Source of the DNA: Zancudomyces culisetae
Lineage: Eukaryota; Kickxellomycota; Harpellomycetes; Harpellales; Legeriomycetaceae
NCBI GenBank assembly: GCA_001969505.1
Contig: LSSK01001456.1
Span: 1 to 21,910, forward strand
DNA: 21,910 nucleotides
Direction: 5' to 3'
Positions within the stretch are counted from its first letter, which is position 1. Each line of letters starts with the position of its first letter. A program made the position numbers and the translations under genes. This document shows, one piece after another, positions 10,530 through 19,294 of this stretch. The notes under the pieces are model-generated. The model did not search any database, was not told the DNA's origin, and was given only the letters and a program-made list of their open reading frames with translations.

Positions 10530-10966
10530 GATCCGAGTCTGTTGATCCCATGTCATATTATAACGATGGTTCGGTGGTTTATAGACTGGATGATGTGTTT
10601 CATAGTCTGTATGATAAAACTTATCAAGCCGCCATCAATTGTCATGAACCTGGAATTCGAATGCTTAAAAGATATCTAGATAGTTGGACATCTATCAATT
10701 CAAATTCAAACTCCAACTCCACTACATTTACATCTACAAATAATCAAAATGAAAACCAAAACCAAAATATAAATGAAAATGAAAATGAAAATTCAAAACC
10801 TTCTACTACTTCTTCAATCCTATCATTTATAACCACAAACAATTGGGCAGATAGCGTTCAAGGTCAGTTTTTCCATCGGTTTTATCTTGCCACCATTAAT
10901 GCTGATGGTGTTAAAATGATACTTGAATATTATAAACGGAAATCCCAAAATGATAATGATAAATAA
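8950..10966 (+). CDS. Unidentified three-exon gene; start unresolved
   Basis: I do not recognise this protein. The coding frame is clear for exons (up to)-9239, 9384-9963 and 10077-10966; both junctions keep frame. Taken from 8994 it has about 571 residues. Better-structured segments are CEFTIKELVPSRLHPNY, a Trp/Tyr/Phe-rich stretch (WFTFIDTWYDFFYMLDRSL), FLKKYEGYSVIKIKGFQAVG joined across intron 2 to NFDLFRVQANI, RHFTISVKKIYENN, and a C-terminal part with YRLDDVFHSLYDKTYQAA, CHEPGIRMLKRYLDSW and FFHRFYLATINADGVKMILEYYK. They are separated by poly-Asn, poly-Thr and Asn/Ser/Glu-rich linkers. No signal peptide or membrane span is evident; a soluble nuclear or cytosolic protein is a guess. The exon 1 frame is open back to a stop at 8898-8900 but has no ATG. 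The ATG at 8950 is in another frame and stops at the TAA at about 9049, so either a short upstream exon or a sequence error is needed. The gene runs the same way as NUP192 and converges on MGM1. Confidence 0.7.
9240..9383 (+). other. Intron 1 of the unidentified gene (144 bp)
   Basis: It has a GTTAGT donor and a TATTTATAG acceptor, phase 0. A long pyrimidine tract is followed by an A run. The last three intron bases (TAG, 9381-9383) are the in-frame stop of the unspliced reading. Joining gives YKQ followed by FAMKSKEAARVSKHVEYI. A branch candidate is TTACTAT just before the acceptor. Confidence 0.75.
9786..9818 (+). repeat. (AAC)11 poly-Asn tract
   Basis: Eleven perfect AAC codons in exon 2 of the unidentified gene, between the aromatic-rich segment and the PLRYFLKKYEGY segment. 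Confidence 0.9.
9964..10076 (+). other. Intron 2 of the unidentified gene (113 bp)
   Basis: It has a GTAAGT donor and an AATAAATAG acceptor, phase 1. The A at 9963 joins AT at 10077 to give Asn. Splicing connects GHFLG to NFDLFRVQANI in the frame that stays open to 10966. An ACTAAT branch-like site near 10008 is far from the acceptor; TATGTATG repeats fill the rest. Confidence 0.75.
10487..10528 (+). repeat. (AAT)14 poly-Asn tract
   Basis: Fourteen perfect AAT codons in exon 3. The other poly-Asn tract of the same protein uses AAC, so the expansions are independent. Confidence 0.9.
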
Positions 10967-11219
10967 CCTATAAAAAAATTAAGGTTTAAATGAAAAATAA
11001 AAAGTATAAAATATAAAATAAAATACATTTCTCTCTAGAATTCTTTTTATTTATTATTTATTCTGTATGTCTTGTTTTATTTTGATGTTTCTAGTCAAAA
11101 TAAAACTGTTATTACTCTAGTTTCAAAAATATATTTAAATTATTGTTGCTATGAATATTGATATTGTTATTGATATTGATACAAGTCTTATTTGTTTGCT
11201 TGATTTCCTGTTTCCCTAA
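10967..11219. terminator. Convergent 3' region between the unidentified gene and MGM1
   Basis: These 253 bases hold the 3' ends of two converging genes. The sequence is AT-rich with TAAAATA-type stretches that could serve 3' end formation on either strand, and a GATATTG-type repeat at about 11152-11182. No hairpin terminator is expected in a eukaryote, and exact poly(A) sites cannot be placed. Confidence 0.5.
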
Positions 11220-14200
11220 TTAGTCCAATTTCTCCCAACTACTAGCTACATAACTATTAATCTGTTGCTCTCGAATAATCAAGTTCAGTTTAAACGCTGC
11301 CTCTTCCAACTTGTTACGTTTATCTATCAACTTTAAATACTCTCGAATACTTGGATTTTCATTGGCAAAGTCACGTGCCATTTTTTTGTGTGGCCTACTA
11401 CTTATACCACCACCACTATTACTATTACTATTATTATTGATATTGGTGTTGGTATTATTATTATTATTATTGTTATTAGTAGTAGTAGTAGTAGTAGTAG
11501 TAGTATTTCTGCCCCAGTATCGGTTATGCGAATCAGTTTTCCCACTAGTCATATTTTTCTGTGAAGAGGATAGTGTTGTTGCACTACTTGATACTCCATC
11601 ACTACCAATACCATAATTGTCATTATTACTGTTGCTACTAGCATTAGCATTAGCATTAGTATTAGTATTAGTATTGTTATTGGTACCGTAAAAGTATCGA
11701 TAGGTTTGGTTATCCAAATCTCTAATGATCTGGAAGAAAAAGTCATGGATCAACTCGTAGTTAATAAACAACACAGCATTATACGCCAGTTTCTCGCCTA
11801 GCAATGTCATAAACACCTCGATACACTGTGCTTTATTCTCAGCCTTCTTACACGCACTGCTTCCCACTACCCGTTTGCGTATTTGAAGCATGGCCCCACG
11901 TGCTTGTAGCGATAGAATATCGTAAGCTGCTTGGACTGCTTGAGGACTTGCCACTACATTGAGTGCCGAAATTTCGGATTTGTAACTACCAACAGTACCA
12001 TTGACACTATCAGTACCACCACTAGTATTGCTACCATTATTACTGTTACCACTCTGATCCTCAACCTCAACCTCAACCTCAACCTCAACCTCACCATTAC
12101 TATTACTATTACTGTTACTGTTACTGTTGCTATATAATGAATTCAATAGTCCACTTCCGAAAAAACTCTTTGTCACTTTAACCTTGGACGTCGACAGTTC
12201 ATCGTCCCCACTCTCTCTGTTGCTGTCTGTTTCAGAATCCATATTCATATTCATATTGACACCGATTGTTGTCGAATCACGAGAATCTGTCGAATTCTTG
12301 GTTTCTTTGCCCTTGGTCTTATTCGCTCCTGATATTGAATTACCATTACCATTGTTAACCGCCCCTAATCCTCTCTTGAATCCAATTGAACCATTTTGAA
12401 TCTCTTCAAGCACCTGTTCCATCTTCATCCCATTCTTCATTGCTGTCTTGAAAATACTCATTGCATTCTTCAAGTGTTTGCTTGGAACGTGTGATTTTAC
12501 CTCCTTGATCTTTTTCTTGCATTCAGCTAGTTCCCGGTCAAGCATATCCAGCGCATGCTTCCTAGCAACCTCCCACTCATGAGAGTCTATTTCCAACTCA
12601 TGTTTGAATGGCTTGATTGAGTTTTCAACCTGATCCACCGTAAGCTGGTAGTTGGATCGGATGTTTCTATATGCCATATTTATCAGCTCGGTGCGTGTAT
12701 CTGGATGGTATGAAAGTGGCGGTGCATTTACAATCTTGTTTACATTTGCCATTATCAAATCTGCCACCATGTTTGTCGTACTCCTTCCTACCCCACTTCT
12801 GGCCAACATTGCCGACGCCAATTCAAGTCTATGGTTCCAATACATGTCGTATTCTGGTCTCCACCCCCGTTTGGGTCTTTCCATCATCTTTCTTGCTCGC
12901 TCATTATTGTCTATTCCCATATTACGGTACCCACCATTCCCCGGAAATGATGATGTCTGCTGCTTATTTACACCATCGACTCCTGATTGTCCTGAATCAA
13001 ACCTTGACCCATTGCTATCCGAAGAAGACCCTTGCAGTATCATCAATTTCCTGTTTACAAAACCCAACTCAGCACCTTGGAATTCATTGAATGTTGCCGT
13101 AACAATAACACCCAATTTTGCCAAAATTCCAGTCATTTTGACCGCAACAGAACCCAGTAAACCATCCGATGTCTCCCCCAAAATATGACTGTTTAGCTTC
13201 GATATACGTTGGTCCCTCCAATAAACATCATTGCATATTTCCAATACCCGCTGCTGCAACACCTTTTCTACCTCTGAGCGAACCTGTGCCCTTCCAAACG
13301 ATGCTTGGAATACCTTGAACCTCTGTTTTAATGTATCCATACACTCTGCCAAATATGATTCCGCAGTTATCCTTTCGTCGTTGTAATGCACCTTTATCTG
13401 ATACTTTGTTTCCTCTAAATCCACCCGAACCGCTTCTATAAACCCTGAAAGACTGCTGCTCATACTTTCCTCCAATACCCCTACAAGCTTTTCCCGTAAA
13501 AGCCCCACGCCCACCTCTACACCTGCCCGTCTAAACTCACCATGCTTGTTAAAATATTGCGTCTCAGTCAACTCATTCGCTCCATCTCGTAACTCACCTT
13601 CTTTTTTCATTTTGATTTTTTTACTTATAACCCCTACATACCCCAGATGAAGAGGATAATCCGATTGTGTCAGCACTCTTACAGCCTCCCTTGGCTCTAA
13701 AACATCCACTTTTGTAACTACCCCAATTGTTCGTACTCCCAGAGGATCGGTTCTACGGGTTGCCTGTAGTGCCTCGGAATTGGCCAAATCAACATCTGCC
13801 GCACACACCGCCAGTATTATGTTTGGTTCCCTTATGTACTTTTCACATACATTCTGAATTTTTCGCTTCAACTCCAGCGGCTGGTATTTATTGGTAACTT
13901 GGATGTAGCCAGGCAAATCTACCAACCTCAGATCTGGAACATCACGAGAATATATCCGTAACTCAATAGCCTTTTCAGATACACATTCTTCCTCGGGAAC
14001 AGCCATGTTCAAATCAACCAGTGTTCGCTGGATCTTCTTGAAATCCGTAATTCGGCCCAACCCCAGCTCTGGAAATTCTCCATATGATTCTCGTATCCCA
14101 GGATCATTTATTAGCGTTAACTCTATAGGCCTTCTTGTTACCATGTTGGTACCCTTAGGCAAGAACTCCTGCCCCACTATTGCCTCCAATACAGAGCTCT

Positions 14201-15281
14201 TTCCGGAACTCTGCGAACCTATTACCACAATACTTGGTAGCTTCAGTTGTGACTTTACCCTTCTTTCCTCTGAATAGTCCTCAATTGAATTTATGATCGT
14301 TTGTATTTCCAACAGCCTCTTGGTCAGTTGCATCAAAACATTTGATTTTGCCTTATCGCTTCTATTTAGTCCAGTATTTTCCCCATCATTGTGTTGTTCT
14401 TTGTTCATACCACTACCAAAATACTCGTCATCTTCAGCTCGGATAACCGTGGTCGCTGCTGCTGCTGCAACTGCTGCTCCCCCCATGCCATCTTCTGGAT
14501 TTGGTTCTCCCTTTCCACCCTTTCGAGATTTTTTTTCTTTTTGCTCCTCTGATCCACTGCTACCCTTCTTTGAGTCCCCACTTGACTTGAACCACTCTTT
14601 ATTCTTTAGATTTTCGAGTGACGCTTTAAATTTTTGTATTCGTGAAGTTGCCCATTCTGGTGCGGAAAACTGATTAAGTTTGTACTCTATATATCCTAAT
14701 CCTGCTATCCCTGCCATTACTATTGAACTGAGTAGCCGTGCACTCAAACTGCTAAATCTAAACGCTGCCCCAGCGCCCCCCGAAACTATCGTTTTTACTG
14801 CATTTCCTATTATTTTGACGATATTGCTTCCTGTGGATGCATACCTGTATATTTGGAGTGTTGCAACTGATCTTTTTCCAATTAGCTTGTTAAACCTATA
14901 CATACTGGGATTCCCTGTTGTTCCGTTATATTGTCCACTAAAATTGCGCCAGAAATTGGCGTTTCTCGATCTGCCACTATACTGTCGTACATTTGTCAAC
15001 TGCGCATTCTGAATGTTTGTATTTAAGTTGCATTTTGAAACCATTGAACTACTGAAAAATGATACGGTGCTATTTCTTTGCACACCTTTCTTTAAAATAA
15101 CGTCTCTACCTAACGTTGAAGAGCACTGGATCTGCGTTGTGGTAGATTTTGCTCTTTTTCGAAGACCTGTGCCAAATTTGATATTTGGATTCGTATATCT
15201 TCCAATTGAGCTTGCCTTCACACTCAATTGTGCCCTTTTATTCATCGTTCTTACTTTTCTTAAATTCCTTAGATATAGCAT
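11220..15281 (-). CDS. MGM1: Mitochondrial inner-membrane dynamin-related GTPase Mgm1 (OPA1 family)
   Basis: A single exon of 1353 residues. Mgm1 drives inner-membrane fusion and cristae shaping. Residues 1-60 form a basic, Ser/Thr-rich presequence with no acidic residue before D60. A hydrophobic anchor lies at about 183-200. A second small-residue stretch (about 267-281, AAVAAAAATTVI) resembles the rhomboid-protease region whose cut yields the short form. The GTPase domain follows: P-loop GSQSSGKSS (355-363), T and RRP switch area (about 377-385), DLPG (455-458), TKVD (523-526). The C-terminal stalk and effector region is recognisable at EVFMTLLGEKLAYNAVLFIN and ENPSIREYLKLIDKR. The yeast protein is about 900 residues; the extra length lies partly in linkers between about 1000 and 1320 made of Ser-Asn, Glu-Val, Asn-Thr/Ala, poly-Thr and poly-Asn. 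M1 is chosen because the basic leader starts there; M13 (15245) is an alternative. It is divergent from the kinase across 4 kb. Confidence 0.95.
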   Translation of the reverse strand: MLYLRNLRKVRTMNKRAQLSVKASSIGRYTNPNIKFGTGLRKRAKSTTTQIQCSSTLGRDVILKKGVQRNSTVSFFSSSMVSKCNLNTNIQNAQLTNVRQYSGRSRNANFWRNFSGQYNGTTGNPSMYRFNKLIGKRSVATLQIYRYASTGSNIVKIIGNAVKTIVSGGAGAAFRFSSLSARLLSSIVMAGIAGLGYIEYKLNQFSAPEWATSRIQKFKASLENLKNKEWFKSSGDSKKGSSGSEEQKEKKSRKGGKGEPNPEDGMGGAAVAAAAATTVIRAEDDEYFGSGMNKEQHNDGENTGLNRSDKAKSNVLMQLTKRLLEIQTIINSIEDYSEERRVKSQLKLPSIVVIGSQSSGKSSVLEAIVGQEFLPKGTNMVTRRPIELTLINDPGIRESYGEFPELGLGRITDFKKIQRTLVDLNMAVPEEECVSEKAIELRIYSRDVPDLRLVDLPGYIQVTNKYQPLELKRKIQNVCEKYIREPNIILAVCAADVDLANSEALQATRRTDPLGVRTIGVVTKVDVLEPREAVRVLTQSDYPLHLGYVGVISKKIKMKKEGELRDGANELTETQYFNKHGEFRRAGVEVGVGLLREKLVGVLEESMSSSLSGFIEAVRVDLEETKYQIKVHYNDERITAESYLAECMDTLKQRFKVFQASFGRAQVRSEVEKVLQQRVLEICNDVYWRDQRISKLNSHILGETSDGLLGSVAVKMTGILAKLGVIVTATFNEFQGAELGFVNRKLMILQGSSSDSNGSRFDSGQSGVDGVNKQQTSSFPGNGGYRNMGIDNNERARKMMERPKRGWRPEYDMYWNHRLELASAMLARSGVGRSTTNMVADLIMANVNKIVNAPPLSYHPDTRTELINMAYRNIRSNYQLTVDQVENSIKPFKHELEIDSHEWEVARKHALDMLDRELAECKKKIKEVKSHVPSKHLKNAMSIFKTAMKNGMKMEQVLEEIQNGSIGFKRGLGAVNNGNGNSISGANKTKGKETKNSTDSRDSTTIGVNMNMNMDSETDSNRESGDDELSTSKVKVTKSFFGSGLLNSLYSNSNSNSNSNSNGEVEVEVEVEVEDQSGNSNNGSNTSGGTDSVNGTVGSYKSEISALNVVASPQAVQAAYDILSLQARGAMLQIRKRVVGSSACKKAENKAQCIEVFMTLLGEKLAYNAVLFINYELIHDFFFQIIRDLDNQTYRYFYGTNNNTNTNTNANANASSNSNNDNYGIGSDGVSSSATTLSSSQKNMTSGKTDSHNRYWGRNTTTTTTTTTNNNNNNNNTNTNINNNSNSNSGGGISSRPHKKMARDFANENPSIREYLKLIDKRNKLEEAAFKLNLIIREQQINSYVASSWEKLD
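11437..11506 (-). repeat. Poly-Thr/poly-Asn tract in MGM1
   Basis: On the coding strand about ten ACT codons are followed by Asn codons (mostly AAT) and an Asn-Thr tail. It lies between the last conserved segments of the C-terminal region. Confidence 0.85.
11630..11680 (-). repeat. Asn-Thr/Asn-Ala hexamer repeat in MGM1
   Basis: AATACT and AATGCT hexamers encode Asn-Thr and then Asn-Ala dipeptides, directly after the conserved YRYFYG segment. Confidence 0.8.
12056..12131 (-). repeat. Ser-Asn and Glu-Val hexamer repeats in MGM1
   Basis: Two adjoining hexamer arrays occur: AGTAAC/AGTAAT units encode Ser-Asn, and GAGGTT units encode Glu-Val. They lie in the linker before the ALNVVASPQAVQAAYDIL segment. 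Confidence 0.85.
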
Positions 15282-15337
15282 ATCGATTTATGTTTATTTT
15301 TTATATTGATCTACATGAAATAAAAGTAGTTATCAAT

Positions 15338-15356
15338 CCAATCCAATCCAATCCAC
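15338..15356. repeat. ATCCA pentamer repeat upstream of MGM1
   Basis: About four tandem ATCCA units lie 57-75 bases upstream of the MGM1 ATG. They fall in its probable 5' leader or core promoter. Confidence 0.7.
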
Positions 15357-15644
15357 TCTGCCCTCCCTTGATTTTGTTCTCTTTTGAGTTTCGCTTTTCT
15401 TGACACTTTAAAGTATGAAATTACACTCCGTTTATAAAGTATGATAATTGAAAGTCAAGATCTGTCAAGTTTTAATCTGTTCTATGTTATTGTCCAAGTT
15501 GCAAGTTTGGTATTTTTGGTATTTTTGGTAATTGATAAACTTTTTTCTTTATTTTTTTTTACCACACATCGCCAATAATTGTTAACCTATTCCTGCTAGG
15601 AACTGGCTGGCTTTTTAATTTTATTATTTACATTTTATGTGTGA

Positions 15645-15665
15645 ATTTTCCATTTCTTGGAAAAT
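15645..15665. other. Perfect 8-bp hairpin (ATTTTCCA / TGGAAAAT)
   Basis: Arms 15645-15652 and 15658-15665 are perfect complements around a 5-base loop. It lies about 370 bases upstream of MGM1. Function is unknown; it could be a dyad protein-binding site. Confidence 0.6.
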
Positions 15666-16064
15666 ATTGAATTAATCTTGGCTAAATCATTTAATTAAAT
15701 ATGAATGTTCAGCCTCTAGCTTAATAATACCATGTGTTTGTTTTCTATTCTTTTTCTTTTTCTTTTTTTTTTGATCTTGGTTTTATCGTGTAAATAACAG
15801 TTATATAGATAGTAAATTGCTTATTAACAAGGATCAAATTAGATACAATAAAGTAAAAATAACAATAAAAGTCGTGTAGAAGGGGAAGAAATGGAGGGAG
15901 GGGTATTAGTTGAATGATAGACTAAAATAGGCTTTTAGGTTTATACAGAATATGTCTAACAATTCGGCTTTTGCTGCTTATTTCTAATAAAAAAAATAGT
16001 ATTAAAGCTCCTCAGACCTAGATTACCCAAAAAGTTCAATCACAACAAGTTCATCATAATCCTT

Positions 16065-16087
16065 TGTGTGTGTGTGTGTGTGTGTGT
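16065..16087. repeat. (TG)n dinucleotide microsatellite
   Basis: An uninterrupted TG run of 23 bases. It lies 136 bases from the C-rich heptamer array; both are in the 4 kb gap. Confidence 0.9.
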
Positions 16088-16109
16088 AAAAGTAGCGTGG
16101 GTATGGAAA

Positions 16110-16134
16110 GATGTACCTATTAAAAAGTACATCC
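16110..16134. other. Perfect 7-bp hairpin (GATGTAC / GTACATC)
   Basis: The two arms are perfect complements separated by about ten AT-rich bases. It sits between the TG run and the heptamer array. Confidence 0.55.
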
Positions 16135-16200
16135 CCTAAACGTACTTCAAACATATATTATATACACAAGATTTATCCTTTTTTTTCTTTCTCCCTGCCA

Positions 16201-16256
16201 TCCCCCATCCCCCATCCCCCATCTCTCATCTCTCATCTCCCATCTCCCATCCCTCA
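16201..16256. repeat. Eight-copy heptamer tandem repeat, potential G-quadruplex on the minus strand
   Basis: Eight contiguous 7-base units all fit the pattern YYYYYCA starting with T: TCCCCCA three times, TCTCTCA twice, TCTCCCA twice, TCCCTCA once. Variants are grouped in adjacent copies, as expected from local duplication. The minus strand carries six G-runs of three to five bases at heptamer spacing, enough for a four-run quadruplex. Confidence 0.85.
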
Positions 16257-16430
16257 CTCTTACTAATTTATCTCACTTGCAATTTCATTCAAAATACTAA
16301 AAAGCTTGATGTCGACAAATATATAAACACACAAAATGGTCCCTAGAGTCACACCAACATATGTTAGAATATCAAGTTAAAATCTCGTACCGTTGGGCAT
16401 TTCAGTACTTTTTAGCGAATTTTTAGATAC

Positions 16431-16446
16431 CAGGTAAGTTTACCTG
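16431..16446. other. Near-palindrome CAGGTAA-GT-TTACCTG containing a consensus splice donor
   Basis: Seven-base perfect arms surround a two-base centre. The left half contains CAG followed by GTAAGT, the same donor used by two introns in this window. No exon can be linked to it, so it may be a protein-binding dyad or chance. Confidence 0.5.
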
Positions 16447-17107
16447 ACTATCTTAATAATATATTTCATTAATTACACCCTCTCCTGTAAAGAAAAAAAA
16501 TGTTAAGAGTGAAAGTGCATGAAAATTGTGAATAACCTTCACCACTATTATTAGTTTACCGGTTTCAACCGATTTGTGCTCATAGTGTTCTCGAAACTTT
16601 AGCGGAGAAGGACAGAAAAAATAAACGGAAAAAACTGTCTCTTTCATTTTTTTTTTTGAGCGAGAAGATGAATAGGTACTTCTTACTTTGAAGGTCTCAG
16701 ATCTGTTAATGGAAAAAAAATGTAACGGCTGACCTTTCTATTCAAAAGCATGGAGTTTCAATGCACCTACAAATGGCATTTCAATAAGCTTCAAAGTGAG
16801 TGATGTTTTTCTTTTCATTTGCTCAAATTGTTTAAAACCTAAACTAAAAATCTGGGGGGAGGCAAGCATCCATGAGGCCCTACTGTTTTTTTTTTTTTGA
16901 GAAGTTGAGACAAAATAAGATGAGATCTAGCCATGCATACTGTTGGTCTTTGAATTAATTAGCTAACAGAGTATGAGCAAATGTTAACTATGTGTACACC
17001 ACCAAAGACATTTAATAACAGTCTAGATTCGTTGTACTAGTACAATTTAATTGATTTCCAACTCCACTTTAAACCAAAAATCAGAAATATTGTTCATAAA
17101 CACCTCT

Positions 17108-17155
17108 CAACGCCGCTTTTTTAAATACCATATTTTTTAAAAAAGCATGGCGGTG
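17108..17155. other. Long imperfect hairpin in the MGM1-kinase gap
   Basis: The left arm 17108-17124 (CAACGCCGCTTTTTTAA) pairs with the right arm 17137-17155 (TTAAAAAAGCATGGCGGTG) with one mismatch and a two-base bulge, around a 12-base AT loop. GC-rich ends and A/T-rich inner stems give it the strongest secondary structure I noticed in the gap. Confidence 0.65.
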
Positions 17156-19294
17156 TGGGTTTGGCAGTGAAGAAAAACAAAAATAGTAGACCCCAGTGGT
17201 TCCATACCTTTCTCCTCCCCTTTCTTTTTCCCTTTCTCTCGCATCAAATAATAATTATAAAGTATACGCTTCTTTTTTACTTTGGATTTTACCCTTTTTG
17301 CTCATATGAGAGTACAACCGTACTAAATGGGAACATTAATGTACCCGTATATAGTACAACTCTGTATGGCAAATGCTTGTAAATATAATCATTTGTTCAG
17401 CAATACGTTTTTTTCTGCATTCACTTTAAAAATGTTTGAAGAACTATAAAAAAAAACGTACTGAATCTAAATACCTTGCAAGAAAAACAAAAGTCTAGTA
17501 AAAATACCATCTGCTATGAATAGTTCCAAAAAACTTAGAAGTATTTATTTTTTTTGCTTTACGGCTATCCCCATTTAATAGAGTATCAAGGGCAGAATAA
17601 TGTCATTAAACTCAATATAACATAAAAATATGCTTTCGGGGATGAACTTCTCATTTCCCTTTTTTGACTGGTGGTTAATGTTTGCATCTATATTAATATG
17701 TTTCTAGACCCCGATTTGCAAATAAGCGTGTCCGTGATGCTAATATTCATGTGACTACTACTTTTAGTGCGGTTTCATTTTGATATACCAAAAGATATTG
17801 ACCAATAAATCATATTTACAATTTTGCAAAATATCAAAAAGAATAGAGCAACAACATGAGCTTTTCCAGAATGGCACGAGTTTCGTGTATTATGTGTTCA
17901 GGCATGTTAACTTTTTTTTCCTGTATTATGTAGATGATCCAAACCTTAGCAGAGGAAAAAGAATGAGTATTGGTTTGTAGATAGTTTTTTAACTTTACCG
18001 CTAGTATGTTTATTCAAGTAGAAGCTGGCTTTTGAGTGGGAAATAATTTTATTAACTGTTATAGGTTTGTTAGTTATTTTTTTTTTTTGGAACAGTAATA
18101 AATTTTTGTCTTGCTCTAATTAGCTCTAAAAGCGCACTATCAATTATGACCAATAAATGTTAAACGAAAATTCCAATCTTTCTTCTTCCACTCCTCCTCC
18201 TCCTCCTCTTCTTTTCTCCTCCCCCACATATACATACATACATATAAAAAGCACTAGAAAATCGCCATAGCAAATAAAAAACACCTTCCCGCTTGAAAAT
18301 AAGAGGAAAGAAAAAGAGAAACCACTAGAAAAGTAGCCATATGTTGATGCAGAAAAACCATTATGCACCAATTATTTTTTTTACTGAAAAGATGTGTTTA
18401 ACTCTAAAAAGCACTTTTGCTTTAAGCTCTTATAATGGCTATCAGATTTTTTTTTCTAAACATTTGTAGATCAACATAAAGTAAATAAATGAGTAAATGG
18501 GTGGATGAATAGTGGTGAAAACTCCTGTGCGAAAACATTGCACAAAAAATAATCTTCACGTACGTTTAAATGCGCTAATATTCATGTTTTAGCAAAATTA
18601 TTGCCATTCTAAAGGTTTTATTTTCATATCCAAACCTTGAGCTGCCTCCACGCACCACGCACCACGTTCATCAATTATTTCATTTGGACTATACAAGTCA
18701 AACATTAAATTCAAACGTTTGTTTTTCATGTTACTACTTCATTTGCAGTTATGCCTTGAAAAGTCAAAATTAATCCCAACTAGTAGGTTTCAAATTAAAT
18801 AAATGTGTAAATCACACACTCTTCAAACTAATGCAAGAGATTTTGTGAATATATAATTGTATTTGTTTACAGGTCTTCATTTTAAAACTTAATTTGTCTT
18901 GAAGTAACTTTGCTGTTTTGCTTTATTATAGAAATAGAAATATAGAGTATATATACGACCAAAAGTACGCACCTATAATCAAATACTACCGCTTTTTTAT
19001 TACTACGGTTAACAAAAATAGGAAAAGATAAATAAGAAACCTGTAGACTAAAAATTAAACGCTTATATACGCTTTAGTAAATGACCTTTTTTGAATAATA
19101 CCATACTATTTATGTACGTATTGCCATATTTTTGTCTTTTTAGTTTTATATACCAAAAAAAAACAATTTACGAAGATATCGCAGCCCTTTATAACGGAAA
19201 AGTAAAATAATACCCCAATAGTAGCAATAAAAAAGAAATAAGCAAAAAAAAAAAAAACAATCACTAATTAAACGACTTTTGCTATAAAGAATTT

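Noticed and set aside
11373-11382. TCACGTG as a centromere CDEI or bHLH site.
   Set aside because: It lies inside the MGM1 coding sequence with no neighbouring CDEIII-like element.
12652-13188. 178-codon plus-strand ORF opposite MGM1.
   Set aside because: It is the antisense shadow of the conserved GTPase gene, which explains its openness.
15626-15636. ATTTACATTTT fits the S. cerevisiae ARS consensus.
   Set aside because: An 11-base AT word is common by chance in such AT-rich DNA, and the consensus applies only to close relatives of S. cerevisiae.
16065-16256. TG run plus G-rich heptamers as an interstitial telomere remnant.
   Set aside because: The two repeats have different units, are separated by unique sequence, and the species telomere repeat is unknown.
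16420-16446. Minus-strand ACTTACCTGG as the 5' end of U1 snRNA.
   Set aside because: The bases preceding it do not match the U1 start and the following sequence lacks the expected stem-loops; it is better explained as a palindrome.
17155-17382. Plus-strand ORF of 75 codons in the gap.
   Set aside because: It lacks an ATG start in that reading and recognisable features, and its start overlaps the arm of a hairpin.
17780-17980. Plus-strand 66-codon ORF in the gap.
   Set aside because: No conserved-looking sequence, no splice partners, and length expected by chance.
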